Positions 6,454 to 14,234 of a stretch of 22,033 bases of DNA are shown here, one piece after another. Positions within the stretch are counted from its first letter, which is position 1. Each line of letters starts with the position of its first letter. The stretch comes from Steroidobacteraceae bacterium (GTDB lineage: Bacteria > Pseudomonadota > Gammaproteobacteria > Steroidobacterales > Steroidobacteraceae), in NCBI GenBank assembly GCA_013044085.1, contig JABEVI010000268.1:1-22033 (forward strand). The letters run 5' to 3'. The notes below the pieces were generated by a model that was given only the letters and a program-made list of their open reading frames with translations, was not told the origin of the DNA and did no database searches. The position numbers were made by a program, and so were the translations under genes.

Positions 6454-9051
6454 ATGAGGCCGAACCCGCGCCGCTGGGTCGTGCTCAAATTCGGAGGCAC
6501 GAGTGTCTCGAGCGCGACCAACTGGCGCCACATCGCCGAGGTGATCCGCGCGCGCCTCGACTCCGAACTGCAACCGGTGGTCGTTCACTCCGCCCTGTCC
6601 GGGGTCACGGATCGCCTGGAGTCCTTGTTGGGCGCCGCCGTCGAGCACCGACACCGGCCGATTCTCGAGGCGATCGAGAAGGCGCATCGAGAACTCGCCG
6701 CGAGCCTTCGCATCGTGCCGGGACCCCAGTTCGAGGGTTTGCTCGACGAGCTGCAGCGCATCGCGAGTTCGATCGCCGAGACCCGTGAGTCGAGCGATCG
6801 GGTGCGTGCCCGGGTCATGGCCATGGGCGAGCTGCTGGCGACGACGTTGGGCGGGGTTTTCCTGAACGCTCAGGGGATCGCGACCCGTTGGGTCGATGCG
6901 CGGCGGGTGTTGCGGGCCCTGCGCCGCGACAGCGCGACGACGCGGTCCTCCTACCTCTCGGCGACCTGCGACTATGCGCCGGATCTGGAATTGCAGGCCG
7001 AGTGGCGCAGCTACGAGCGGGTCGTCATCACGCAGGGATTCATCGCCGCCGACGATGCCGGCGAGACCGTGCTGCTGGGCCGGGGTGGATCGGACACCTC
7101 CGGCGCGTACTTCGCGGCCAAGCTGGCCGCGGAGCGCCTGGAGATTTGGACCGATGTGCCGGGCATGTTCAGCGCGAACCCGCGCGATGTGCCGACTGCG
7201 CGCCTGTTGCGGGCGCTGCACTACGACGAGGCGCAGGAGATCGCGAGCAACGGGGCCAAGGTCCTGCATCCACGCTGTGTGATGCCGGTGCGCCAGTACG
7301 GCATCCCGTTGCACGTCTATGCGACCCAGGCGCCGCAATTGCCCGGCACGATCGTTTCGGCCGACGTCGCCGACAGCGCCGCGCGGGTCAAGGCGATCGC
7401 CATCAAGAAGGGCATCACGCTCGTCTCGATGGACAGTCCGGGCATGTGGCACCAGGTCGGCTTTCTCGCCGACGCTTTCCAGGTGTTCAAACAACAGGGT
7501 CTGTCGGTCGACCTGGTCTCCACATCGGAGACCAACGTGACCGTTTCGCTGGATCCGAGCGCCAATACGCTCGATGCGGCGGCGGTCGCACGCCTGACCG
7601 AAGCGCTCGGCGCGATCTGCCGGGTCAACATTCTCGGTCCCTGTGCTTCCTTGAGTCTGCTCGGCCACAACATCCGCGGAATTCTCCACGAGCTCGGGGC
7701 CGCGTTCGAATTGTTCCAGGATCAAAAGATCTACCTGGTCACGCAGGCGGCGAATGACCTGAACTTCACGTTCGTGATCGACGAGTCCCAGGGCGATCGT
7801 CTGGTGCAGCAGTTGCACGAGCGTCTCATTCAGCGCATCGGCGCCGACAAGGTTCTCGGCCCGACCTGGCAGGAGCTGTTTGCGGTCACGCAACCGGCGC
7901 CGGCAGCGCCCGCGCACTGGTGGTGCGTGCCGGAAAAGCGCCAGGAATTGCTGCGCATCGCGGCCCGTGAGGGCGCCGCGTACGTCTACGATCCGGAATC
8001 GCTCGACGCCGCGGTGGCCGATTTACAGCGCCTGGGGTCGGTCGACCGGTGGGCCTACGCGATGAAGGCCAACTGGCACCCGCAAATCCTGCGCCGCTTT
8101 CATGCGGCCGGTTTGCTGCTCGAATGTGTCTCCGCGGGCGAAATTCGCCACGCCTTCAATTCGGTGCCCGGATTGAGCGCGCAGGACATCCTCTTTACAC
8201 CGAATTTCGCGCCTCGCGCCGAATACGAGTATGGCTTCGAAGCCGGCGTGCGCGTCACCCTCGATAATTTGCATCCTTTGAAGTATTGGCCACAAGTATT
8301 TGAAGGAAAAGAAATATTTGTTCGTATTGATCCCGGCTTTGGGCGTGGTCATCATCAACACGTGCGCACCGCCGGGATGTACTCGAAGTTCGGCATACCC
8401 CTCGCCGAGATCGCCGAGTTGGCACGGTTGGCGACGAGCGCGGGTGTGCGCGTCGTCGGGCTGCACGCGCACGCCGGCAGCGGCATTTTCGATGTCGACA
8501 ATTGGATCGAAACCGGCACGCTGCTCGCGGAACTCGCGACGCGATTTGCCGACGCACGCATCGTCGACCTCGGCGGCGGACTCGGGGTCCCCGACTATCC
8601 GGGGAACTCAGGTTTGGACCTTGCGGCCCTGGACCGCGGTGTCGCGAGCTTGCGGGCGCGCTTCCCACATCTTCGCTTTTGGCTGGAACCCGGACGCTAT
8701 CTGGTCGCGCGTGCCGGTGTGCTGATCGCGCAGGTCACGCAACTGAAAGGCAAGGGCGAGGTCCGTTACGTGGGTCTTGCGACCGGCATGAACTCGTTGA
8801 TACGACCTGCGCTCTATGGTGCCCATCACGAGGTGGTCAACCTGACGCGCCTCGGCGAGCCGGCCACCGACATGCTCACCGTCGTCGGTCCGATCTGCGA
8901 GTCGGCCGATCGCCTGGCGACCGACCGCTGGCTGCCGCCGACCGAGGAGGGCGACGTGCTGCTGCTCGCCACCTGCGGGGCCTACGGCTACGCCATGTCG
9001 TCGAACTACAACCTGCGGCCGCCGGCGCGCGAATTCATGCTCGGGGAATGA
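6454..9051 (+). CDS. lysAC: Bifunctional aspartokinase / diaminopimelate decarboxylase
   Basis: An 865-residue fusion of the first and last enzymes of lysine synthesis. Residues about 8-290 are the aspartokinase (WVVLKFGGTSVSSATNW with Lys12, LLGRGGSDTSGAYFAAKLAAERLEIWTDVPGMFSANPR). About 310-455 hold tandem ACT domains, the usual site of lysine/threonine feedback (VDLVSTSETNVTVSLD, ASLSLLGHNIRG). About 475-865 form a fold-type III PLP decarboxylase with Lys538 in AYAMKANW, HAHAGSGIF, EPGRYLVARAG and Cys841 in CGAYGYAMSSNYNLRP. This architecture is known from Xanthomonas and Xylella. The start is uncertain: ATG 6454 (MRPNPRRWVVLKF) fits the family but lacks a clear ribosome site and overlaps the stop of a 14-codon frame at 6413-6457. 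TTG 6424 is the longer alternative. An AT-rich patch lies at about 8263-8333. asd follows after 13 bases. Confidence 0.95.
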   Translation: MRPNPRRWVVLKFGGTSVSSATNWRHIAEVIRARLDSELQPVVVHSALSGVTDRLESLLGAAVEHRHRPILEAIEKAHRELAASLRIVPGPQFEGLLDELQRIASSIAETRESSDRVRARVMAMGELLATTLGGVFLNAQGIATRWVDARRVLRALRRDSATTRSSYLSATCDYAPDLELQAEWRSYERVVITQGFIAADDAGETVLLGRGGSDTSGAYFAAKLAAERLEIWTDVPGMFSANPRDVPTARLLRALHYDEAQEIASNGAKVLHPRCVMPVRQYGIPLHVYATQAPQLPGTIVSADVADSAARVKAIAIKKGITLVSMDSPGMWHQVGFLADAFQVFKQQGLSVDLVSTSETNVTVSLDPSANTLDAAAVARLTEALGAICRVNILGPCASLSLLGHNIRGILHELGAAFELFQDQKIYLVTQAANDLNFTFVIDESQGDRLVQQLHERLIQRIGADKVLGPTWQELFAVTQPAPAAPAHWWCVPEKRQELLRIAAREGAAYVYDPESLDAAVADLQRLGSVDRWAYAMKANWHPQILRRFHAAGLLLECVSAGEIRHAFNSVPGLSAQDILFTPNFAPRAEYEYGFEAGVRVTLDNLHPLKYWPQVFEGKEIFVRIDPGFGRGHHQHVRTAGMYSKFGIPLAEIAELARLATSAGVRVVGLHAHAGSGIFDVDNWIETGTLLAELATRFADARIVDLGGGLGVPDYPGNSGLDLAALDRGVASLRARFPHLRFWLEPGRYLVARAGVLIAQVTQLKGKGEVRYVGLATGMNSLIRPALYGAHHEVVNLTRLGEPATDMLTVVGPICESADRLATDRWLPPTEEGDVLLLATCGAYGYAMSSNYNLRPPAREFMLGE

Positions 9052-9064
9052 GGAAGCATCGTCC

Positions 9065-10195
9065 ATGATTCGAGTCGGCATCATCGGTTGGCGCGGCATG
9101 GTCGGTTCGGTGCTGCTCGAGCGCATGCGCGCGCAGCATGACTTCGATCTGATCGAGCCGACGTTCTTCAGCACCTCTCAGGCCGGTGCGCAGCCGCCCG
9201 CGATCGGCCGCCCGGTCGGTGCCGTTCTCGATGCGCACGACCTCGAGGCGCTCGCGAAGCTGCCGATCTTGCTGAGCGCGCAGGGAGGCGAGTACACCTT
9301 GGCGGTGCATCAGCGGTTGCGCGCGGCCGGCTGGGACGGCTATTGGATCGACGCGGCCTCGACGCTGCGTATGAACGAGGATTCGGTGATCGTTCTCGAT
9401 CCGGTGAACCTGCCGGTGATGCAACAGGCTCGCGAGGCCGGCATCAAGGACTTCATCGGCGGCAATTGCACGGTGTCGTTGATGCTGATCGCCCTGGCCG
9501 GTTTGATGCGCGCCGGCCTCGTCGAATGGATCACGGCAATGACGTATCAATCGGCCTCCGGCGCCGGCGCGCAGCACATGCGCGAATACGTCGAGCAGAT
9601 GGGGGCGTTGCATCGTGCCGCCGCCCCGGCGCTCGGCGATCCGGCGGCGACAATCCTCGATGTGGATCGCGCCGTCCAGGCCGCGTTCGCCGCACCGCAA
9701 TTCCCGCACACCCAATTCGGAGTGCCGCTCGCCGCGAGCCTCATTCCGTGGATCGACAAGGACCTCGGCAACGGTCAGAGCCGCGAGGAGTGGAAGGCCA
9801 CCGCCGAGGCGAACAAGATCCTCGGCTCGACCGCCGGCCGCGCCGTGCCGGTCGAGGGGATTTGCGTGCGTGTCGGCGCGATGCGGTGCCACAGCCAGGC
9901 GCTGACGATCAAGCTCGGGGAGGATCTGCCGCTTGCGCAAATCGAGCGCTTGATCGCCGCCGACAACCCCTGGGTTCGGGTCGTGCCGAACGAGCGCGAG
10001 GCGAGCATCCGCGAATTGTCGCCCGCGGCGGTCAGCGGCCGGCTGCACGTGCCGGTCGGGCGCCTGCGCAAACTCGCCATGGGCGGGCAGTATCTGTCCG
10101 CCTTCACCGTCGGCGATCAGTTGCTCTGGGGGGCGGCCGAACCCTTGCGACGCGCCTTGCGCTTCCTCGCAGACCCTCAGTGCGTGATCAGTTGA
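9065..10195 (+). CDS. asd: Aspartate-semialdehyde dehydrogenase Asd
   Basis: A 376-residue NADPH-dependent enzyme reducing aspartyl phosphate to aspartate semialdehyde, the step right after aspartokinase and the branch to lysine, threonine and methionine. The N-terminal VGIIGWRGMVGSVLLERM is the nucleotide-binding loop. The catalytic nucleophile Cys135 lies in GGNCTVSLML, at the same number as in the E. coli enzyme, and the acid/base His276 in MRCHSQALTIKL. TYQSASGAGAQHMRE is the other family block. Length and motifs match the Gram-negative type. ATG 9065 follows the lysAC stop by 13 bases and has GAGGA near the lysAC end, so the two are probably cotranscribed. The 3' end overlaps the 3' end of convergent glgP by 19 bases, which leaves no room for a separate terminator. 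Confidence 0.97.
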   Translation: MIRVGIIGWRGMVGSVLLERMRAQHDFDLIEPTFFSTSQAGAQPPAIGRPVGAVLDAHDLEALAKLPILLSAQGGEYTLAVHQRLRAAGWDGYWIDAASTLRMNEDSVIVLDPVNLPVMQQAREAGIKDFIGGNCTVSLMLIALAGLMRAGLVEWITAMTYQSASGAGAQHMREYVEQMGALHRAAAPALGDPAATILDVDRAVQAAFAAPQFPHTQFGVPLAASLIPWIDKDLGNGQSREEWKATAEANKILGSTAGRAVPVEGICVRVGAMRCHSQALTIKLGEDLPLAQIERLIAADNPWVRVVPNEREASIRELSPAAVSGRLHVPVGRLRKLAMGGQYLSAFTVGDQLLWGAAEPLRRALRFLADPQCVIS

Positions 10196-12681
10196 ATCGG
10201 CACCGGCCGCGCGTTCCAGATATCCGCACAGTACTCGGCCACCGCGCGGTCCGATGAGAAGCGGCCGCTGCGCGCGACGTTGAGGATCGACATGCGCGTC
10301 CAGCGGTGGGTGTCGAGGTAGGCGCGCGACACCTCGTCCTGGCAGGCGAGGTAGGACTCGAAATCCGCAAGCAGCATGTACGGATCCTTGCCCAGCAGAT
10401 CCGCGATCAGCGGTTCGAACAGTCCGGCATCGCCGCGCGAGAAATAGCCGCCGCGAATCAGGTCGATCACGCCGCGCAGTTCGGCGTTCGCCTCGTAGTG
10501 ATCGAGCGGCCTGTAGCCGGCGGCCCTGCGATCACGCACCTGCGCGGCGTCGAGCCCGAACAGGAAAAAGTTCTCGGCGCCGACCTCCTCGCGTATCTCG
10601 ATATTGGCCCCGTCCAGCGTGCCGATCGTGAGCGCGCCGTTCATGCAGAATTTCATGTTGCCGGTGCCCGAGGCTTCCTTGCCGGCCGTCGATATCTGTT
10701 CGGAGAGGTCGGCGGCCGGGTAGACCATCTGGCCGTTCGTGACATTGAAATTCGGCAGGAACACGACCTTGATGCGTCCGCGGACGTCCGGGTCGCGGTT
10801 GACGATTTCGCCGACCGCCGTGATCAGGCGGATCATCAGTTTCGCCGCGTAGTAGCCGGGTGCGGCCTTGCCGCCGAACAGGAAGGTTCGTGACAGGATC
10901 TCGGCCTGCGGGTCGGCCTTGATCCTGCGGTAAAGCGCGACGATGTGAAGAATCTGCAGGTGCTGGCGCTTGTACTCGTGTATCCGCTTGACCAGCACGT
11001 CGAACAGAGAATACGGATCGACGGCGATGCCGGTCTTGCGCTCGGCGTAGGCGGCGAGCCGGCGTTTGTTCTCGAGCTTGATCGCGCGCCAGCGCCCGCC
11101 GAAGTGCGCATCGTCGGCGAACCGCTCCAGGCCGCGAAGCCGCGTCAGATCCTTGATCCAGTGATCATCGCCGAGGTGTTCGCTGATCAGCTGCGCGAGG
11201 GGCTGGTTGCTGAGTACGATCCAGCGTCGCGGCGTCACCCCGTTGGTCGCATTGTGGAACTTGTGCGGCCACAGGTCGTGGAAGTCCTTCAGCACATCAT
11301 TCGTCAACAGCTCCGAGTGCAGACTGGAGACGCCGTTGATCGCGTGGCTGCCGACACAGGCGAGGTGCGCCATGCGCACGTAGCGCTCGCCGCTTTCATC
11401 GATCAGCGACATGCGCGCAAGCCGTCCCTCGTCGCCGAGGAAGCGCATCCGCACCTCCTCGAGAAAGCGGCCGTTGATCTCCTGCACGATCTCCAGGTGG
11501 CGCGGCAGCACCTTGCCGAAAACCGCGATGGGCCAGCGTTCGAGCGCCTCGGGCAGCAGCGTGTGATTGGTGTAGGCGAACGAGCGCGCGGTCACGTCCC
11601 ACGCCTCGTCCCACGACATCTGCTCCTCGTCGACAAGCAGTCGCATCAGTTCGGCCACCGCGATCGCCGGATGGGTGTCGTTCAGCTGGATTGCGAACTT
11701 CTCGGCGAAGCGGTGCAGCTCGAGTTTTTGGCCTCTCAAAATCCGCAGCATGTCGCGCAGCGAGCAGGCGACGAAGAAATATTGCTGTTCGAGGCGCAAC
11801 TCCTTGCCGCGAAGCTGCTCGTCGTTCGGATACAGCACCTTGCTGAGGTTCTCGGACGTGATCTTCTGGTTCACGGCGCCGTAATAATCGCCGCTGTTGA
11901 AGCTCGCGAAGTCGAAGGACTCCGGCGCCTCGGCCCGCCACAGGCGCAGCGTGTTCGCGGTGTTCGTCCGGTAGCCGAGCACCGGGGTGTCGTAGGGTAC
12001 GCCGACGACGGTCTTCTCCGGTATCCAGCGCACCCGCAGGCGTCCGAGTTCATCGACGTCGTGTTGAGTGCGTCCGCCGAACTTGACCTCGACGGCCCAC
12101 TCCGGCCGGACGAGTTCCCAGGGATTGCCGTACTTCAACCACTTGTCGGACTTCTCGACCTGCCAGCCGTCGACGATGGATTGGTGGAAGATGCCGAATT
12201 CGTAGCGAATGCCGTAACCGAGGGATGGCACCTCGAGCGTCGCCAGGGATTCGATGAAACAGGCGGCGAGCCTTCCCAGGCCGCCGTTGCCGAGGCCGGG
12301 CTCCTCCTCCTGGTGCAATAATTCGTCGAAGTCGAGACCGAGTTCGACCATCGCCTCGCGGACGCGCGGCAAAATGCCGAGATTCACCAGGTTGTTGCCG
12401 AGCTGCGGACCCATCAGGAATTCGGCCGACAGATACGCGACCGTGCGCGAACCCTCCCGGGTGTAGGTCGCCGCCGTGCTGACCCAGCGCTGCAGCATGC
12501 GGTCGCGCACCGCATAGGCGAGCGCCATGTAGTAGTCGTTGCGGGTCGCGAGCGCCGGAAATTTTCCCTGTGCGTAGAAAAGGTCGTCGAGGAACGCGCT
12601 CTTCAGTGCCTCCTTGCCGAGTGCGATGCGATCGTCCTCGACGTGCAGCGCCCGTTCGAGCGGATCCTGCTCATGACTCAT
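10177..12681 (-). CDS. glgP: Glycogen phosphorylase GlgP
   Basis: An 834-residue PLP enzyme that removes glucosyl units from glycogen or maltodextrin as glucose-1-phosphate. Family blocks in order: TVAYLSAEFLMGPQLGNNLVNLGI, EEEPGLGNGGLGRLAACFIESLATL, YGIRYEFGIFHQ, QLNDTHPAIAVAELMRLLVD, TNHTLLPEALERWP, NGVTPRRW, VKRIHEYKRQHLQ, and EASGTGNMKFCMNG with PLP-lysine Lys677. The length is normal (E. coli GlgP about 815). The ATG lies inside the end of zwf: the two overlap by 11 bases, so glgP is translated as part of a zwf-glgP unit. The coupling suggests glycogen breakdown and hexose-phosphate oxidation are expressed together. The substrate preference (glycogen versus maltodextrin) cannot be told from the sequence alone. 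Confidence 0.97.
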   Translation of the reverse strand: MSHEQDPLERALHVEDDRIALGKEALKSAFLDDLFYAQGKFPALATRNDYYMALAYAVRDRMLQRWVSTAATYTREGSRTVAYLSAEFLMGPQLGNNLVNLGILPRVREAMVELGLDFDELLHQEEEPGLGNGGLGRLAACFIESLATLEVPSLGYGIRYEFGIFHQSIVDGWQVEKSDKWLKYGNPWELVRPEWAVEVKFGGRTQHDVDELGRLRVRWIPEKTVVGVPYDTPVLGYRTNTANTLRLWRAEAPESFDFASFNSGDYYGAVNQKITSENLSKVLYPNDEQLRGKELRLEQQYFFVACSLRDMLRILRGQKLELHRFAEKFAIQLNDTHPAIAVAELMRLLVDEEQMSWDEAWDVTARSFAYTNHTLLPEALERWPIAVFGKVLPRHLEIVQEINGRFLEEVRMRFLGDEGRLARMSLIDESGERYVRMAHLACVGSHAINGVSSLHSELLTNDVLKDFHDLWPHKFHNATNGVTPRRWIVLSNQPLAQLISEHLGDDHWIKDLTRLRGLERFADDAHFGGRWRAIKLENKRRLAAYAERKTGIAVDPYSLFDVLVKRIHEYKRQHLQILHIVALYRRIKADPQAEILSRTFLFGGKAAPGYYAAKLMIRLITAVGEIVNRDPDVRGRIKVVFLPNFNVTNGQMVYPAADLSEQISTAGKEASGTGNMKFCMNGALTIGTLDGANIEIREEVGAENFFLFGLDAAQVRDRRAAGYRPLDHYEANAELRGVIDLIRGGYFSRGDAGLFEPLIADLLGKDPYMLLADFESYLACQDEVSRAYLDTHRWTRMSILNVARSGRFSSDRAVAEYCADIWNARPVPIQLITH

Positions 12682-14134
12682 CGTGCCACTCGAAGCCGTC
12701 GCGGCCGATCAGGGCGCTGGAGGCCGCCGGGCCCCAGCTGCCCGCCAGATAGCTGCGCGGACGCTCGTCGTGCTGGTGCCAGCCCTCGATGATCGGGTCG
12801 ACCCAGCGCCAGGCCGCGTCGAGTTCGTCGCGTCGCATGAACAGCGTGAGGTTGCCCTTGATCGTGTCCATCAACAGACGCTCGTAAGCGTCCAGCGCCC
12901 GCGTCTTGAACGTCTCGCCGAAATCGAGCGCGAGATTCACCGGCTTCAGGCGCATTCCCTCGCCGGGGTTCTTGGCGAGGATCGTCAGCGTGATGCATTC
13001 GTCCGGCTGCAGGCGGATGACGAGCAGGTTCGCCCCCTCCGGCGCCGGCGGCTTCTCGAAGATCGGATGCGGCACGTCCTCGAAGGTCACGACCAGTTCG
13101 GTCAGGCGCGATTGCAGTCGCTTGCCGGTGCGCAGATAGAACGGCACGCCGGCCCAGCGCCAGGTGTCGATCTCGGCCTTCAGCGCGACGAAGGTCTCGG
13201 TCACGCTGTCGGGCGCGATGTCCGCCTCCTCGAGGTAGCCGGCGACCGGCAGGCCGCCGACGACGCCCGATTTGTACTGCCCGCGGACCGTCTTGGTCAG
13301 CACGTCGCTGTCGCGCAGCGGGCGCAGCGCGCGCAGCACCTTGAGTTTCTCGTCACGCACGGAATCCGGGTCGCTGCTAGCCGGCGGTTCCATCGCCATG
13401 ATGCACAGCAGCTGCAGCAGATGGTTCTGCACCATGTCGCGCAGCGCGCCGGTCGAATCGTAGAAGTGGCCGCGCCGCTCGACGCCGAGTTCCTCGGCGA
13501 CCGTGATTTGCACGTGTTTGATGAAACCGCGACGCCACAACGGTTCGAACAGCGCGTTGCCGAATCGCAGCGCCATCAGGTTCTGCACCGCTTCCTTGCC
13601 GAGATAATGATCGATGCGGTAGATCTGGCGCTCGCCGAAGATCGCGCCGACCTGGTGGTTGATCGCCTCGGCCGAGGCCACGTCGTGGCCGAGCGGCTTC
13701 TCGAGCACGACCCGCGCGAGCGGCGTCACGACCCCCGCCTTGGCGAGATTCTCGCTGATCGTCGCGAACAGATTCGAAGCCGTCGAGTAGAAGAACACGC
13801 GGATGATCTGTTCGCGGCCGGCGAGCAGCGAGGCGATCGCCGTGTAGTCACCTTCGGTGGCGGCGTCGACCTTGATGTACGCCAACAGCGCGGAGAAGCG
13901 GGTCCATTGCGCTGCGTCGAACTCCTCGCCGAGGAATTCCCGACAGGCGTGTTCGGCTTGCGAAAGGTAATCGGCGCGCGACAAATTCGAGCGCGCCACG
14001 CCGAAGATGCGCGAGTCCTCGCTGATTTGTGCGGCCGCGTGGCGGCGGTACAGCGCCGGCAGGAGTTTGCGGGTGACGAGGTCACCGGTGCCGCCGAACA
14101 GCAGCATGTCGAATGTCGGAAGCATGGGTGTCAA
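12671..14134 (-). CDS. zwf: Glucose-6-phosphate dehydrogenase Zwf
   Basis: A 487-residue enzyme oxidising glucose-6-phosphate to 6-phosphogluconolactone with NAD(P)+. The N-terminal MLLFGGTGDLVTRKLLPALYRR is the dinucleotide loop (GxxGDL). VVLEKPLGHD and RIDHYLGKEAVQNLMALRFGN carry the substrate and catalytic residues, with Asp175-His176 in the active-site block. Later blocks include HFYDSTGALRDMVQNHLLQLL and VPFYLRTGKRL. The length is typical. The start is ATG 14134 (MTPMLPTFDML), with ATG 14125 as an alternative. The gene is first in a zwf-glgP unit and is divergent from edd. It feeds the Entner-Doudoroff route encoded by edd-eda, but no pgl lactonase gene, which often sits next to zwf, is present. 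Confidence 0.97.
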   Translation of the reverse strand: MTPMLPTFDMLLFGGTGDLVTRKLLPALYRRHAAAQISEDSRIFGVARSNLSRADYLSQAEHACREFLGEEFDAAQWTRFSALLAYIKVDAATEGDYTAIASLLAGREQIIRVFFYSTASNLFATISENLAKAGVVTPLARVVLEKPLGHDVASAEAINHQVGAIFGERQIYRIDHYLGKEAVQNLMALRFGNALFEPLWRRGFIKHVQITVAEELGVERRGHFYDSTGALRDMVQNHLLQLLCIMAMEPPASSDPDSVRDEKLKVLRALRPLRDSDVLTKTVRGQYKSGVVGGLPVAGYLEEADIAPDSVTETFVALKAEIDTWRWAGVPFYLRTGKRLQSRLTELVVTFEDVPHPIFEKPPAPEGANLLVIRLQPDECITLTILAKNPGEGMRLKPVNLALDFGETFKTRALDAYERLLMDTIKGNLTLFMRRDELDAAWRWVDPIIEGWHQHDERPRSYLAGSWGPAASSALIGRDGFEWHDES

Positions 14135-14234
14135 AGTCCTCTACCTCGTTGCCGTATGGGCGGTTGCGGCCGGCAGCGTAGCATCGCAGGACGCCTTCTG
14201 GTAAGCCTTGCCGATGTGGCAAACTGTGGGGGCC

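Noticed and set aside
6427..7917. 496-codon minus-strand frame across the aspartokinase half
   Set aside because: Same kind of antisense shadow; composition is Arg/Gln/His-rich without domain patterns.
10945..12321. 458-codon plus-strand frame inside glgP
   Set aside because: Antisense shadow of a fully conserved GlgP; no family signature or ribosome site.
14135..14234. HexR-like operator or clear promoters between zwf and edd
   Set aside because: TAGCAT at 14179-14184 resembles a -10, but no -35 fits at proper spacing, and I could not recognise a convincing palindromic operator.
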